Shown piece after piece: positions 40,301-51,430 of a stretch of DNA of 64,000 nucleotides (positions within the stretch are counted from its first letter, which is position 1; every line of letters begins with the position of its first letter). The translations under genes and the position numbers were made by a program. The stretch spans positions 9,039,122 to 9,103,121 of the forward strand of contig OX388327.1 of the NCBI GenBank assembly GCA_947579605.1, written 5' to 3'. Source of the DNA: Athripsodes cinereus. Lineage: Eukaryota; Arthropoda; Insecta; Trichoptera; Leptoceridae. A model generated the notes under the pieces. The model saw only the letters and a list, made by a program, of their open reading frames with translations. It was not told where the DNA came from and did no database searches.

Positions 40301-43300
40301 CTCGTTCTGCTAATAAAAAAATGAGCAAATAAACACACAATTGAAATTAATTTAATAAATAAATAAAAATTGATGAGGTTTGCCACCCATCCAGAATGTC
40401 TTATTTTTTTTGTAGGCACGGATAAAACAGTTAGCACGTTTATTATATGCGGCTGGTTTGCTGGCTACCCCACTTGCGGGATATGCCGTGATGGGATAGT
40501 AGTAGGTTATAATTAGGGAATCCAATCCCGCATCAAAATCGCGATCCCGCAAGCCTGCGGGATTGAGGTCATCAGTCCCGCGGATCCCGCGGGATTTGCG
40601 GGATTGAGATTTTTTAATAAAAAAACCTGTTTCAAGTAGATACTTAGTTATTTAAAAAATATATTGAATAAAGACGAGTATATTTTAATATTTTTTTTAT
40701 TATTATGCAGATTTATTACTCATATTACTAATTAACAAGTGGAAATAATGATGTTTTAGAGGTATAAATAATCAGCTTCTTATAAGGAACGATATAATAC
40801 AACATTTCACCTTATAGATTTGTAATTTGTATGAACAATTGAACATATTTATTAGTTTCGACTTTTATAGGCATAAAATATAGCTTTTTTCTGATAATAC
40901 TTTCGAAGAAATGATATTAAGTACCTAAAGTTTCATCTTATAGATTTGATCTTATCTTGTTGCATAAATAGCCAGCGGCGGAAAAAGCACGTTCAGCTTC
41001 CATGCTATTAGGTGGAGTTGACTTCATATTACTTGACTATCCATTCTGTACGGAGACTGTGCTCTAATTCATCTTCTAGTATAGACGAAGGCTCATCATT
41101 TAATAGATTCGATAAAGGCGTGTCTTCTTCATCGCCATTGTCATCAACTTGTTGGTTTTGAGTTTCCGGTTGTACCTGCGTGTCTGACAACAGTCTCTCG
41201 ATTGAACACTTCATTTCAGTTCGAAATGTAACTTTGCTTGGATGAAAGAATGGAACGTCCACCACATTTGTAGATCCTGAATCTTTTTCTAGATATTTGT
41301 TAGGATTTTCTAAGCACAGTCATTGATGTGCGGCGTTATTTTATCCGGCGAGATAGCGACCCTTCAAGTTCCTGGCTTGAAGGTATTTTCTGGCTGGTAT
41401 TTTGTCGATCCAGTTTGTTTATTATGAAACGCAATGTGGTTTCTGCAGAAACTAATGTTGCATCCTCGCGGCATAAGACATTTACAGCAAGCTTCACTGG
41501 CTGTAAAGCTCGTTCAATATTACTCAATGTTATAAATTCTTCATCAGTGAATGAAAATGAAGATGATGTCAGTTTATGTAAGATCAATAAGTGCTTTAAG
41601 TATGTACTGTTTGACTTGGTTGAACCTCGATAACATTGATGCGAGACTGTTCCAGCGCGTTCGGCAATCTAGGATCAGCTGTAATTCTTTGCAGCATTCT
41701 GCTTTAATATATATATTTGCAGAAGATCATTTGTTACTGGAGATTTCGAACTAAAAAGCTTGACAATTTTCCTGACTTTTTGAAAAAGTAAAAACAAAAA
41801 ATGGAATAAGTTATAATGATTTTCATTGAAAAATCTATTGGTCTGACAATACTTATATTGTGGTAGCAAATCTCCTTCTTGAATGTCTTCCTCTACCGAC
41901 ACTTGCTCGTCATCATTTTCATTATCACTCCCACCATCCGGTCTATTTTCGAGTACTTCAACTTGATTTTATTTCTTCTTCTTGTCTCTGATTGCATAGA
42001 ACTTCAAGAACAGCGAGTTGCATTGCAACCCATGTGCAAAGAATAACTTGTGGTGCGCTGATAATAATCTCCCAACTTTCTTCATGACTGCTGCACCATC
42101 GGTTGTTGCTGCGATCACATTTTAGGAAATTTTTTTCGACACACGATTTAGGAAACTCTAATTATTTTCCATACAAATTCTATAGAAAAGTCACGAGATC
42201 CAAGGCAAAATAGTTAACTAACTTATCATTGAGGCTGTGCTGGGTTTAATAAATAATCAGAATGTCGTCTGAGCCCATTCTTAAATATTTTTTTCAGTCC
42301 CGCACGCGTGCGGGATCCCGCATGAGTAATCCCGCATTTCTGATCCCGCAAAAAAGGTGCGGGATCCCGCATTTACGGGATCCCGCTTTTGCGGGATTGG
42401 ATTCCCTAGTTATAATAGTATGTAGATATCGACGGTTTCGCGAAACCTCTTATATACATATGTCCTCAAAAATATATTTATTTATTTATTCATTCTTTAC
42501 TGTACATTGATTACAAACAGTTACATAAAAGGTAAACATTCAAGTTAGATACAATCAATATACAGAGGGCGAGTTTATCGCAAATATACATATGATTTTC
42601 AAATTATTTGTCTAGTGAAGCCTCATCTATCGATAAACAACCTATTTATAAAGGTACCTACTTACTAAGATACCAGCTTTGGAAAATGCCATTGAGATAA
42701 ATTAATGTATCATGTGCTGCATCTTCGATTGGATAAGTCGAGAGAGTATGGGACTTTCTAATTTAAAAAAATGTTTTAAAAAATCGTAACTAGACTTCGT
42801 GCGCCATTAGGCGTGCATAATTTTCAGAAGGTAGATTTTTCACTGTGCATTTTACTGTAAATATAGTTCTTTTACTTTGATCAAATTGCGCTATGAACTG
42901 AGCACAGTGAAAGAGTGTATTCAAGGTCGTTATGCAAATGACATAATATTATTATTATAGTACAATATCACATTTGTATTTCGTCATTAATATTGATTAT
43001 TGATTTAGCCGGCGCGTCATTTGAATTAATTATGTGCATACAAACTTTGACAATATTTCCTATGTATTAATTAGGTATATGTATTTTTCGCCATCCTGAT
43101 GTACTATGCCAAACTAATTAATATACTGATTAATTTACATTTATTTTGTAGACACATTTGGTTTTCTGAAATATTTGTCGACATAACAATTGAATCGATT
43201 ATTTTATTAATAATTCAAGAGTTTTTGTGTTTATATTGTGGAAATCCATTTTTCAATTTCAATTAAATATAAAATAAAAATATATTTAAACACTGTTTAA

Positions 43301-43736
43301 TTTCCACTAAATCCTAACGTTGAATGAAATAAAATGAAATAGTTTCCCTGAGGATGCCTACAAGCATAGGCGAAAACGTTATAGGATGTAATATCTAAAA
43401 TAGTGGAAATTAAACAGTGTTTAATAATATTTTTATTTTATATATATTTTTTTTATTTTACGATATTGTACGATAAAATTATTGTAACAAGATTAACAGT
43501 GAAGGTGTAGGGGTAAGTTTTACGAACTTTTTATTTTTGTTTTATTCAGTATAGATCAGCACCTGATGATGCGAACTCGAGAGTCCGCGATACCGGTCGT
43601 GCGTTAGTCATACTCAATATTAACATAAAACAATAATAATAAATATTTATTTTATTTTATTTGATAATTTACATTAAAGTTATTCATTTAATATATTTAC
43701 CTCCTTTTCAGGTGTTTCTTTTGTATCAGTCGCCAT
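31313..43736 (-). CDS. Orai: Calcium release-activated calcium channel protein Orai
   Basis: Exons on the - strand: 43701-43736 ([12 protein letters not shown]), 39772-40203, 34131-34365, 32771-33025, 32189-32290, 31313-31458; 401 residues, GT-AG throughout, phases consistent. Orai forms the plasma-membrane pore opened by ER STIM. A long Ser/Pro-rich cytosolic N-terminus (about 1-215) leads into SRAKLKATS and the pore helix. The selectivity-filter glutamate is Glu243 in MVEL (human E106). TM2 is ~255-282 (His271, human H134), TM3 ~308-335 (Glu327, human E190), TM4 ~343-366 (Pro353, human P245). The short C-tail ([12 protein letters not shown]) fits the STIM-binding coil. Exon 2 begins with its own ATG, so a shorter isoform starting MCDGENGPD is possible. 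Odd: the position of human R91 is Thr228 and that of A94 is Glu231. Confidence 0.94.
32328..32545 (-). repeat. tRNA-derived SINE
   Basis: Reverse copy in an Orai intron. Box B region GGAATCGAACCC at 32478-32489 and GTGACTCAAAGGCAAGACCG; the tail block is ATAGACAATTCACGCAAATC. Confidence 0.85.
32665..32745 (+). repeat. SINE-like family A tail fragment
   Basis: TTACATGCAATTGGTCTACT ... GATGGTGTAGAT. Orai intron. Confidence 0.5.
33343..33500. repeat. Tandem duplication, ~82-bp unit, two copies
   Basis: AATAAGGTGTGTATGTAATA and the following AT-rich ~60 bp occur twice, almost unchanged. Orai intron. Confidence 0.85.
33520..33780. repeat. Degenerate minisatellite with ATTGGTTA units
   Basis: Three to four imperfect repeats of roughly 75-80 bp, each with AATCAGGATGGAGAATAA and CATTGGTTAG-like blocks. 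Orai intron. Confidence 0.7.
34728..34810. repeat. Dispersed LINE-end fragment
   Basis: AACACTTTATTGTCAAAAAT and the palindromic ATTGCCTCGAGGCAATGTCT block also seen near 3993. Confidence 0.4.
35117..35447. mobile_element. hAT-type MITE, 331 bp, sibling of 138-509
   Basis: TIR TAGTGATGTAACGAAT / ATTCGTTACATCACTA. Flanks GTACCTAC (35109-35116) and CTACCTAC (35448-35455) match at 7 of 8 bases. Confidence 0.88.
35880..36018 (+). repeat. SINE-like family A copy
   Basis: CAATTCAGCGGTCTGAATAT, ACATGAAGTTGGTCCGCTGG, CTACCCCACTTGTG, then GATGGTATGG. Orai intron. Confidence 0.6.
36241..36384. repeat. 144-bp near-perfect palindrome
   Basis: Arms 36241-36309 and 36315-36384 pair with about four mismatches around the short centre TGTCC. 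They contain GAGAGAGACGTCTTTCGTC and its reverse. Parts recur at 44460-44525 and 51431-51570. Orai intron. Confidence 0.88.
36434..36826 (-). mobile_element. Non-LTR retrotransposon 3' fragment (WNRLP tail)
   Basis: 130-residue open frame with [40 protein letters not shown] and [10 protein letters not shown], the C-terminal signature of CR1/L2/Jockey-like LINEs. A related scrap is at 34030-34060 (GTCTCAAGGGCGCCAGTGAA). Confidence 0.8.
37168..37282 (-). repeat. SINE-like family A copy
   Basis: ACCATCACAGTAAATCCTGC ... CCAGTGGACTGACTG ... AAGACATTCAGGATGG. Orai intron. Confidence 0.65.
37344..37568 (+). repeat. tRNA-derived SINE, best copy
   Basis: tRNA-like head: A-box-like TGGCGCGGAGG near 37354 and an exact B box GGTTCGATTCC at 37398-37408. 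An unrelated body and AT-rich tail follow (AATTGTCTATGGATTTTATG). Other copies at 32328-32545 and 25487-25885 are reversed. Confidence 0.92.
38110..38815 (+). mobile_element. Non-LTR retrotransposon 3' end with GAT-repeat tail
   Basis: 188-residue open frame 38220-38786: [32 protein letters not shown] and [20 protein letters not shown], then [13 protein letters not shown]. It ends at GCGCCATTGATGATGATGAA. Orai intron, antisense to Orai. Confidence 0.88.
38972..39105 (+). repeat. SINE-like family B copy
   Basis: GGTTAGTTGGAAGATATCGC, GCGATAAACTCGCCC, then TGTGCAATAAAG and an ATT repeat. Confidence 0.65.
39120..39228 (-). repeat. SINE-like family A fragment
   Basis: GGGGTAGCTAGCAGACTAAT ... 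GTCCTCTCTGTGCCAATAAA ... GACATTCAGGATGAGTGGCA. Orai intron. Confidence 0.6.
40372..40505 (+). repeat. SINE-like family A copy, cut by a hAT insertion
   Basis: GATGAGGTTTGCCACCCATC through ATGCCGTGATGGGATAGTAG. It ends one base before the target duplication of the hAT element at 40514. Confidence 0.75.
40514..42408 (-). mobile_element. hAT DNA transposon, 1895 bp, decayed
   Basis: Perfect 8-bp duplication GTTATAAT (40506-40513, 42409-42416). TIR TAGGGAATCCAATCCCGC and its reverse. Both ends carry dense GCGGGAT / ATCCCGC repeats (40550-40610, 42295-42400). It encodes a broken hAT transposase on the - strand. Lies in the first Orai intron. Confidence 0.95.
40938..42135 (-). pseudogene. hAT transposase, broken
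   Basis: Pieces in several frames. [20 protein letters not shown] near 42120-42060 is the RNase H-like core. [20 protein letters not shown] (41590-41340 region) is the middle. A segment near 41265-41030 is acidic. The hAT dimerisation end [20 protein letters not shown] stops at 40938. Frame changes and lost sequence separate them, so no full enzyme is made. Confidence 0.88.
42478..42590 (-). repeat. SINE-like family B copy
   Basis: TTCATTCTTTACTGTACATT, then ATATACAGAGGGCGAGTTTA. First Orai intron. Confidence 0.65.
43265..43450. repeat. Fold-back repeat enclosing a hammerhead-like core
   Basis: AACACTGTTTAATTTCCACT (left, ~43290) and AGTGGAAATTAAACAGTGTT (right, ~43405) are inverted, extending into AT-rich arms. 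The motif at 43344-43385 lies between. Confidence 0.7.
43344..43385 (+). ncRNA. Hammerhead-like motif, degenerate
   Basis: CTGAGGA (43348-43354), extra T, stem II GCCTA / TAGGC (43356-43371), GAAA, self-complementary AACGTT as stem III, and A at the cleavage position. Stem I is short and out of register by two bases. Confidence 0.4.
43559..43602 (+). ncRNA. Hammerhead-like motif with one core substitution
   Basis: Stem I GCAC (43559-43562) with GTGC (43599-43602), core CTGATGA (43563-43569), extra T, stem II GCGAACTC / GAGTCCGC (one mismatch), then GATA where GAAA is expected, stem III ACC/GGT with no loop, predicted cleavage after C43598. The A-to-T change at the invariant position should cripple it. 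It lies about 100 bp downstream of Orai exon 1 on the opposite strand, inside the first intron. Confidence 0.5.
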
Positions 43737-44207
43737 ATTTCAGAATAATAAATAATAGTTTATTTCTCACTATTTTATTTTTTCATCTGCCTACCCCACA
43801 ATGCATAAATAAACCATATTAATTTGTTCTAAAATATCATTGCACATAACTATATAACAAAGTCAAAGCACGTTTACAAAATACTCCATACCAAATCTAC
43901 GTAGTAGGTAAGTAAATTTACTCCCGGTGGTAGATCACCACACGACATATGTACTGAGTAATTTTTTTAAACTTCTGATTTTTAATCAACATTTTTTTCG
44001 TATCTTTTTCACTGTATTTATATTATTTTTAGCGTTTAAACGAATCGAATAATAAAATCAAACTGTTCTAAATAAAAGTGCACAATTCGGTTTTATGACA
44101 TTGTAACTCTTGTTATTTTATGATAATGATTTTAACCCGAGATTGCCCTGATTTCAATTTAATTCGCATAAATACATGATGTCGCATGAAATTTTGCAAT
44201 TAATCAA

Positions 44208-44440
44208 GTCATCATCGTCATCGTATGCAAGCAACCACTGTGAATAGAGTTATCTAAGAGCTATATAGCTTTGCGTCCAGTGTATTAATATACTCAGTAG
44301 CCCTCGGCGACACCTGATTGACCTGATGAATCTCCTCTATATCCCCGATAAATTTACTTAGGGAACAATCTTCCACAACATGTCTTATTGTTTCAATCTG
44401 GCCACATGCGCATAGTGGGTGGTCTCTCTCATTTACGAAA
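44208..44440 (-). mobile_element. Non-LTR retrotransposon 3' end with zinc-knuckle tail
   Basis: On the - strand reads HPLCACGQIETIRHVVEDCS, then SKFIGDIEEIHQVNQVSPRA, stopping at 44254, followed by a GATGA-type tail. A CxC...H...C tail of this kind ends Jockey/R1-like polyproteins. Confidence 0.75.
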
Positions 44441-44483
44441 TGTCAAAACAAATGTTTTCTTCTACTAGATGATTTATTGACGA

Positions 44484-44524
44484 GGAGAGAGATGTCTTTC
44501 GTCTTGTTAGGACATTGTCAATGA
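44484..44524 (-). ncRNA. Hammerhead-like motif, degenerate (UUGACAA type)
   Basis: TTGACAA (44521-44515 on the - strand), extra T, weak stem II, GAAAGACATC. Related to the motif at 51476-51507. Confidence 0.25.
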
Positions 44525-44959
44525 AGAATGATAATGATAGGTACACTTATTCCAGTACTCTTAATTAGATAGGTACTTAAAAAGATCTCTGAATAAGTTG
44601 TAAATTAAATTGTTAAAGTTACATTTCCATATCATCAGCCTCTTGTAAACAAAAGTAATATTTTTGTATATTTTTTTTTTTTTTTATAAAGGATATATCT
44701 GGGTTTTGTTATAAACCCAAATACAACCTTATACACCTTTCACAGTAAAAAAGTGATTGTCAAAAAAAATATACCTAGATAGCTTCAAACAAACAAATAA
44801 CATTTCGATTTGGTATAAATACACATTATGAATTATGGACCATTGAGTTTGATTATCCAAAACACAATTATTATAATTTACGTGATTGTCAAATAAATTT
44901 ATATAAAAAAACATTATTGTGCTGATATATTTATCAATGTCTATCTACATATTTACATA

Positions 44960-45420
44960 TTTATATCATCACCGTATCGTAATGGGGTAACCAGGTGATT
45001 AACTACGTAATTACGTATAATAAATATTAAACCTGTTCTGTCTTCATTAATGTTACTAACAATATTTCACACTTAACTATCCATAATAATTATCTATATT
45101 CTCTTTATGTCCCTTTGAGTACACGCCAAAGAATAGATCTCCTACACTTTTTTGTAAGTTTTCTAGTGTCCTGGAGAGATTCGTGAAATATTTATGTGTA
45201 AAGTATTTTACATCTTCAATTCAGCGATGAGGTATTCCGCTCATTATAAATGCCTTATTTTATAATGACACAGAAATGACAATCTACATGTTTATTACGT
45301 ACGCTGTGTCAACTGGCTACTCCACCTTATGGGAAATGGAAGTCTCCAGACTTCTGCGGTAACCGGGTGGACGGTGGGTCCTTCAATTATGGGAAATGCC
45401 AAGATGGTAAATATGGATAG
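44960..45420 (+). repeat. SINE-like family A copies
   Basis: A forward copy from about 45110 (GAATAGATCTCCTACACTTT, ATTCAGCGATGAGGTATTCC, CTACTCCACCTTATGGGAAA). A short reverse scrap is at 44960-45045. Confidence 0.55.
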
Positions 45421-47134
45421 ACTTTATTCATACTATTCTACAAGGAAATTAAATTCTTATATTAAATGAATTTTCCAAGACCCAGTATTTAACATTTTTT
45501 TTTTGCATTTCACCCAATACCTATAGGTATCTATGAGTGATTTAGTTTTTCAACTTTCAATGGACAAAATATGATGGAAAGAAATTTAGAGCAAAATAAA
45601 AGTCTGTTTTCTTTGGGGAACGTTTGTTATATTGTTTCTAAAAATTATTAATAAAAGATGGTCCGATTCCCACAAATTAAAGTGCAATATGAAAAAAAAC
45701 ATAGTTAATTGTTATTATTATTACTTTACCGGTAATGCCTTCCGCAGAATAAACGAATTCAGATGACTGTGATTTGCTATTAAATTTATATTTGTACCTA
45801 TCGCTCAAATTACTCCATATGACGTCCGTACGAATCCTCGTTAAAATGTACGTACCATAATGAGTAACCAAATTAATGGTTTGGTGTAGAAGTAGGTACA
45901 ACAAATCCAACTATGGTAAAAAGTCCGTTGAAATCAAAGAGCAAGTATGAATAAAACCATGGTAAGGGCAACAAACTCCATTATTTTTTTGGCTTACAAT
46001 TCTGCCGTGAAGTTAGCAATATTGATATTCAGCCTTATGGATCAAAGACATTACCTATATAGAACAAGTCTGTGTTTGACCAAATCTAGCCAAAATATTC
46101 TTTCAATAAAATCTATAGGTATTCTTATGAAAAATAAATCGTTTCATGTGAGAGGGACAGCGTTAGGGTGGTGTCCTTTTCTAACATAGAAATTGACAGT
46201 ATATAAAAGTTCATATAAATTATAGTAGGTTTATATAGTTATATAACTAGGTACCTATGTGTAGAAAGTTACAGCACCCTAACACTTATAAACTCAAATG
46301 GCACGTTTTTTTAAAGTGTACGTTCTTGTTATGTACATATAATATCATCGCGTTAAAATATTAAAAGCATAAACACTGATTAGTTCTTCTTTATTTGAAA
46401 ACTAAAATACAAGTTGCCATACAAAAATACTTTCTCCTTATTGGTCAACTCGGATTTGACCATTTTTGTTTATTCTTGCGATGGATTTGACTAATTCCAT
46501 TTTGATTTTCTCCGCTGTTTTTTTTTTTTACAGAAAATACATAAGATTCGACTGTTTTAGAAATTACCTATAGGTACTCTTACAGAACTCAAAATGGAGA
46601 AAATTTTCGAATAATCGATTAAAAAAAAGACATTTTGGATTTGATTGATTTTGATACCAAACCATTCAAATAATGTCAAATGGCCTTTTACATAGTTTAA
46701 TGAAAATTATTTTACACACTAAAAAAACGGAAACGGGTGATTTTGTTATTGAATTATAATATTCTCAATGAGATCTACTTACGCACATGATATTTGTATC
46801 CATTTATTATATATTTTTTCATTCATAACTATTTTTTAATAATTAAAAAAAATAGATGAAATTTCGCATTTGCGTATTTGCAATTACTACCAATTAAATT
46901 AAACAAGCAAACACCGATCAAGAAAAAAAAGTATTCGAATTATGTTGTAGTTTTGGTGGAGGTTTATAATTTATCTCACTCGTTTTATCATTTATTTTTT
47001 TATTTGATCACTTAGTAAATTGATTCACAATTTTTAGACTGTTATTTAACAGTTCCATCATATTTACTTAATCTTCCAGGTTTAAAAAAAAACAGATATT
47101 ATAAAGAATTGTATAATTGTGTTTTTATTTTTTT
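45421..47134. other. AT-rich spacer, no gene recognised
   Basis: A 77-codon frame on the - strand (45677-45910) has no recognisable similarity. No other signal. Confidence 0.5.
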
Positions 47135-47780
47135 TACGCGGCGGCAGAATTGCCATCCACACTTCTCAGCATTATACAACCAGATAAGTCTCCATATGAT
47201 CAGTCACGGTCACACAAAAACACAGTCTAATGCCGGGAAAAATTCACCTATCCAGATATACAGGATATCAAAGGATTAGGCTCAAAACGCGTATCAAAAT
47301 ACCAGCATTGTGCCTGAAATACCTGTGTTCAAAAACTTTTTTACAATATTACAAGTGTTTATTATAATAGATTTTTGAATTTTAATATACAAATTAACCG
47401 GTAAATCTAATTTTTGTAAATTATTTATTAAAGATTTCGGAGTTACCCCTGTAGCTGACATGACTAAAGGTATTATATAAACGGATCTAGAATGCCAAAT
47501 ATTTTTTATTTCTCCTGCTAGTTCTGTATATTTACGTATTTTTTCTGCGACGGTTGTTTGTATATTATGTGTATTTGTAACAGCGATGTCTATTAGGTAC
47601 GTTATTTTATTACGTTTATCATGTAATACTAAATCGGGTCTATTATGATGTATTTGTCTATCTGTTATTATGGTTTTATCATAATAGAGCCTGTAATTTT
47701 GATTTTCTAAAACCGGTTCCGGGTTGTATTTATTATAAGGTATTACTATTTGTGAGTTTAAAAGATTATGTTTAATTGCT
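47135..47780 (-). mobile_element. Non-LTR retrotransposon 3' fragment (family B), longest copy
   Basis: Reads ITDRQIHHNRPDLVLHDKRN, ITYLIDIAVTNTHNIQTTVA and IPLVMSATGVTPKSLINNLQ in one frame before the stop; the 3' non-coding part matches 3780-3940 and 6215-6395. Confidence 0.85.
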
Positions 47781-48235
47781 AAATTTTGATGTATTATTTT
47801 TGCGACATGAAATTATTTTTAATGTGTTTATTATTATCTCAGTAAAAATATTTGAATTTGAATTTTTGAAAACTACATATTTAAGTACATACAAAATGAT
47901 ATCTTTCAGTAATAAGAAATCAGTTAGATTTTTGATTTATTTTAGAAGTACATGTAATACGTATTAGAGATTTAATGTAGATAGGTATATCTGTTGTTTG
48001 CTATTGGGTTTGCTCCTGGCATCTTGATGTAGCTCGGTTGAACTTTTGAGAGTACTTTGGTTCTCTTTGGGTTTTTCCGGGTGCTTTGGTGTGTTAGGTT
48101 GGCATAGATCTGCGCCTGACTCGGAGATTTACCAACTACGTCTGTAATGGGGCGCATAAAGATGAGGAAATAAAGATTTCCAATTTCGTTTTTGCTGTTT
48201 ACCATACGTATTTGATGTGCCTTTTGGTGTATATA

Positions 48236-48480
48236 TAATAAGTTACAATCCATTGGATTGGTCTGCAACGAGTTTGGTTTTTCTTCTCCATTCGTCTCTA
48301 TTCTCAGCCAGTCTTTTCAGCTCTACGTATGAGCCACAGTTCATGTCCCTCTTTAGTTGGTCCATATACGCGTCTCTTGGTCGGCCTCTGCCATTTGTCC
48401 CCTCGGTCTTACCCTCCGCGATGGCGATGAGTAGTCTTGGGTGCCTGATGTTGTGGCCAATCCAGTTAGCTCGTTAATCC
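48236..48480 (-). mobile_element. RTE-like LINE 3' end, second copy
   Basis: Nearly the same as 4684-4920. Ends TATATAATAAGTTACAATCC. Confidence 0.85.
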
Positions 48481-49892
48481 AGTTAGCTCCAGTTAGCTTT
48501 TGGTGTAAATTTCAATAAATAAATAAAATAAAACATGCACCACAATTAATTAAAAAAATATATAAATATATTACATTTCAGTCATCTTAAAATGCGCACA
48601 CATTATGAACAGACATTATTAAAATTAATAGAAACACAAAACCAAAAGGTTTTTTTTTCTATGCATAGTAGTACATAATGTGTAGTATTCTATAAGCACT
48701 AAATAATAGTAGGTGTCCCGTCCGATTATGCAATGTTACTCATATTTTTTTTTTAATTTTGTTGTATGTATGTGTTTGAATATTTTTATATGATTGAATA
48801 AAAGGTTAAATTACATAGCAACGTACTTTGTAACATAACGGAATTTGATATTGAGAGACTTAAATAATAATTCAAGAAATAAAACGCACAATTGATGAAA
48901 AACTGTGTTGATCTGTCATACGTTAATAATCATAAAATTGAATAAGATAATATTAAAAATATAAAACCTAAAATTGTTTTCGCATTTTTTAGATCCTTCA
49001 CACCTGCGTAAGTGCACATCTTAAGAAAATTATTCAACAGATAATATAATTGGTGAATGTAAAGTTCATCTAAACCAGCCTTAACCGATTCATAAGCATT
49101 GGAACACCTTTCCTGTTTTCGGGTTTGAGACACATTTGTCGGCGCATTCCTTACATAAGAACAATATATACATAAATTATTTAATATACAAAGGGAACCA
49201 TGTACATTTTTATAGTTGCGTTTGTGGAATTGATAAGAGTGAAGATGATTATTATATATGTATTACCAATTGAATCAAAAATTTCGAAATTAGACTCGTT
49301 GAGTTGTGGAACGAACAGTCGATGTGTTACCATCAGTATCATGATCTATCGTAAATTCTGGAAAACACATGTTTGTTAAAGAAAATACATACTTAATTCT
49401 TTTTAGCAATAAATAAGTGTCAAAACAAGAACTAAAACACACATTTTCTTCTGAAACCTTGGCTTGACATAGACACATTCATAGAACTCCCCGTTAGTAA
49501 ACTATGTAGGTACCTAAGCATTTGACAATAATGTTTTTACAATTACAATAATGTTAATATTTAACCAAGCGTAAATAGTCATTCGTTATATTGAAAATAG
49601 TGATGTTATTGTCAATAATTAGCTAGTCATGTTTTACTGAAAAAAGTAATATAATAATTATAAGTGTAAAAACACATGTGTGATGGTGTCATTGGATTCG
49701 CTGGTAACAAAAGATGACGGAGGATCCAGTTTATTAGCGGTATAAATAAAACAGCTGTGTTCGTGACGTCAGTGTTCAGAATGATCTTGCAATATCGTAA
49801 AATAAAAATTACCCTTTTTATATTAGTAGTTGCATATTAATAATTTATTTTTATTGCTGATTTTCAAACTTAGATTATAATTATGTATTCTG
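48481..49892. other. AT-rich spacer
   Basis: No supported gene. A possible - strand terminal exon at 49293-49357 (acceptor TTTTCCAG, then 21 codons and stop) has no partner exons. Confidence 0.4.
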
Positions 49893-49894
49893 TG

Positions 49895-50335
49895 TTCCGT
49901 GAAATCCCCGACAAGAATAGGTTTTCCACTCTTTCATGCAAGTTTTCGTAAAATATCACTTATAAGACAACTTACAACTTGTAGCCATATAGGCTAATTC
50001 GCAGAACGGAGCTCCAGAGTCGCCGCGCCAACTGCCTGGAACAGAATTTCTGCAGACCTGAGAGTATTAACCTATCACCCCATTCAGGAGTAATATAAAA
50101 ACACCACTGTTCAGGAAAAGTGACGGCCTCTTTGAGATGGCCACAGATCATTAAACAGCACCATATTATGTAAATTGTATACCATATTATTATTTTTATT
50201 CTTCAATTCAGTGATGAGGATTCAATCTAAAATGTCTTAACTTTTATCGGCACAGATAATCTTGCATGTTTATTACATGCGGTTAGTACGCTGACTACCC
50301 CACTTTTGGAAAATGTCGTGATGGTATAAATGAAA
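49895..50335 (+). repeat. SINE-like family A, interrupted
   Basis: Head (CCACTCTTTCATGCAAGTTT) at 49925 and tail (CTACCCCACTTTTGGAAAAT, GTCGTGATGGTATAAA) at 50300 are separated by about 200 bp of foreign sequence. Confidence 0.6.
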
Positions 50336-50668
50336 GGACGAATTTATTAACTTTGATGGAAGATAAACCAACGAAGGTGCTTATTGTTTTTATTAACTAT
50401 ATTTTTATTAGAATTAATAAAATTATAAATTCATATAAATCCCCCCTCCTGTCTTCATTTACACTTCCACAATCACCATCCCAACCTACCATTCCACTAT
50501 AGCCCCACCCTCTCCTGACAATATTATATTATTTATTTCCCATCCCATACGCCTAATCCAATCCATATCCAAAAAACAACCCCCTCCCACCTTACTACAC
50601 CTACCCCTCCCCCTATATTTTTACTATACTTATTTGTTTTCATGCTTGCGACTTAGTTTTAGATTAAC

Positions 50669-50707
50669 GCTCGTTAATGGTGGACGCTCCACCGAAACCG
50701 CGGTAGC
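50669..50707 (+). ncRNA. Hammerhead-like motif, core changed
   Basis: TCGTTAA in the core position, extra T, strong 6-bp stem II (50679-50684 with 50688-50693, loop CGC), GAAA, self-complementary ACCGCGGT as stem III, A at the cleavage site, stem I only GC/GC. The core departs from consensus at two or more positions. Confidence 0.35.
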
Positions 50708-51430
50708 AAATAAAAAGCTCAAAAAATAACAATTATTACATAATAATCTAAAAAATCATATCATGTCTAGAAATTGTTATATTGTGAATGCCGACATAAG
50801 CAAAGTGAAATAAATTTTCTATCCTATTTGCAAACCGACTTAAAAAAAGCTCCGTCTTCTATCGTTAGACAAACGTAAACGTCTACAGTGTTGAACTGTG
50901 ATAAAAAGATCAAAAGGAATAAAATACATACAAATTTATAAGTCATCTCAGGTACGTTTACACCTACATAATTTATGCTAATAAAACTTGTTTAACATTA
51001 TCAATTAAACACATTAATATTACTATTATAAAATTATAAGCTAATATAATAAATCTTATAATGTTGTGTTGTCTATATAACACTGTAATAACTAACTACA
51101 TATTATTGTGTATAAGTGCAATAGTGTCAATAAACTAATTTGCATACATTACAATATTTCTAGTGCAGTGTATTCTGCCTCTCTCAGTAAATAAATATTC
51201 GACTAATTAACACTTAAGTAGGCACTAATTTCTCGAGAAATGGCAAAAAATGAAAAACTTTGTTTGAGAACTGTCAATATGATGCGAATATTTTTGACAG
51301 ATGTAAAATACTGGTGATTAATTTTTTCAAAGTAATCAGTTTTTATTAAAAGCAATTGTGAAAAATATCGGCGAAAAAGTGACTGAAAACAGATTAAGAG
51401 GACACATTTTGAGATTACCACAGGATAATA

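Noticed and set aside
42433..42452. Further ribozyme-like motif (GGTTTCGCGAAACC)
   Set aside because: Only a short palindrome with no core heptamer or stem-II hairpin.
45677..45910. 77-codon frame on the - strand ending YSAEGITG before a GT donor
   Set aside because: No family recognised, no convincing acceptor and no partner exons.
49293..49357. Possible terminal exon on the - strand (acceptor TTTTCCAG, 21 codons, stop)
   Set aside because: No partner exon or recognisable protein was found; the chance frequency of such a pattern in AT-rich DNA is high.
50440..50630. C-rich strand as a telomere-like or G-quadruplex array
   Set aside because: Irregular CCC runs without a repeating unit; probably compositional drift.
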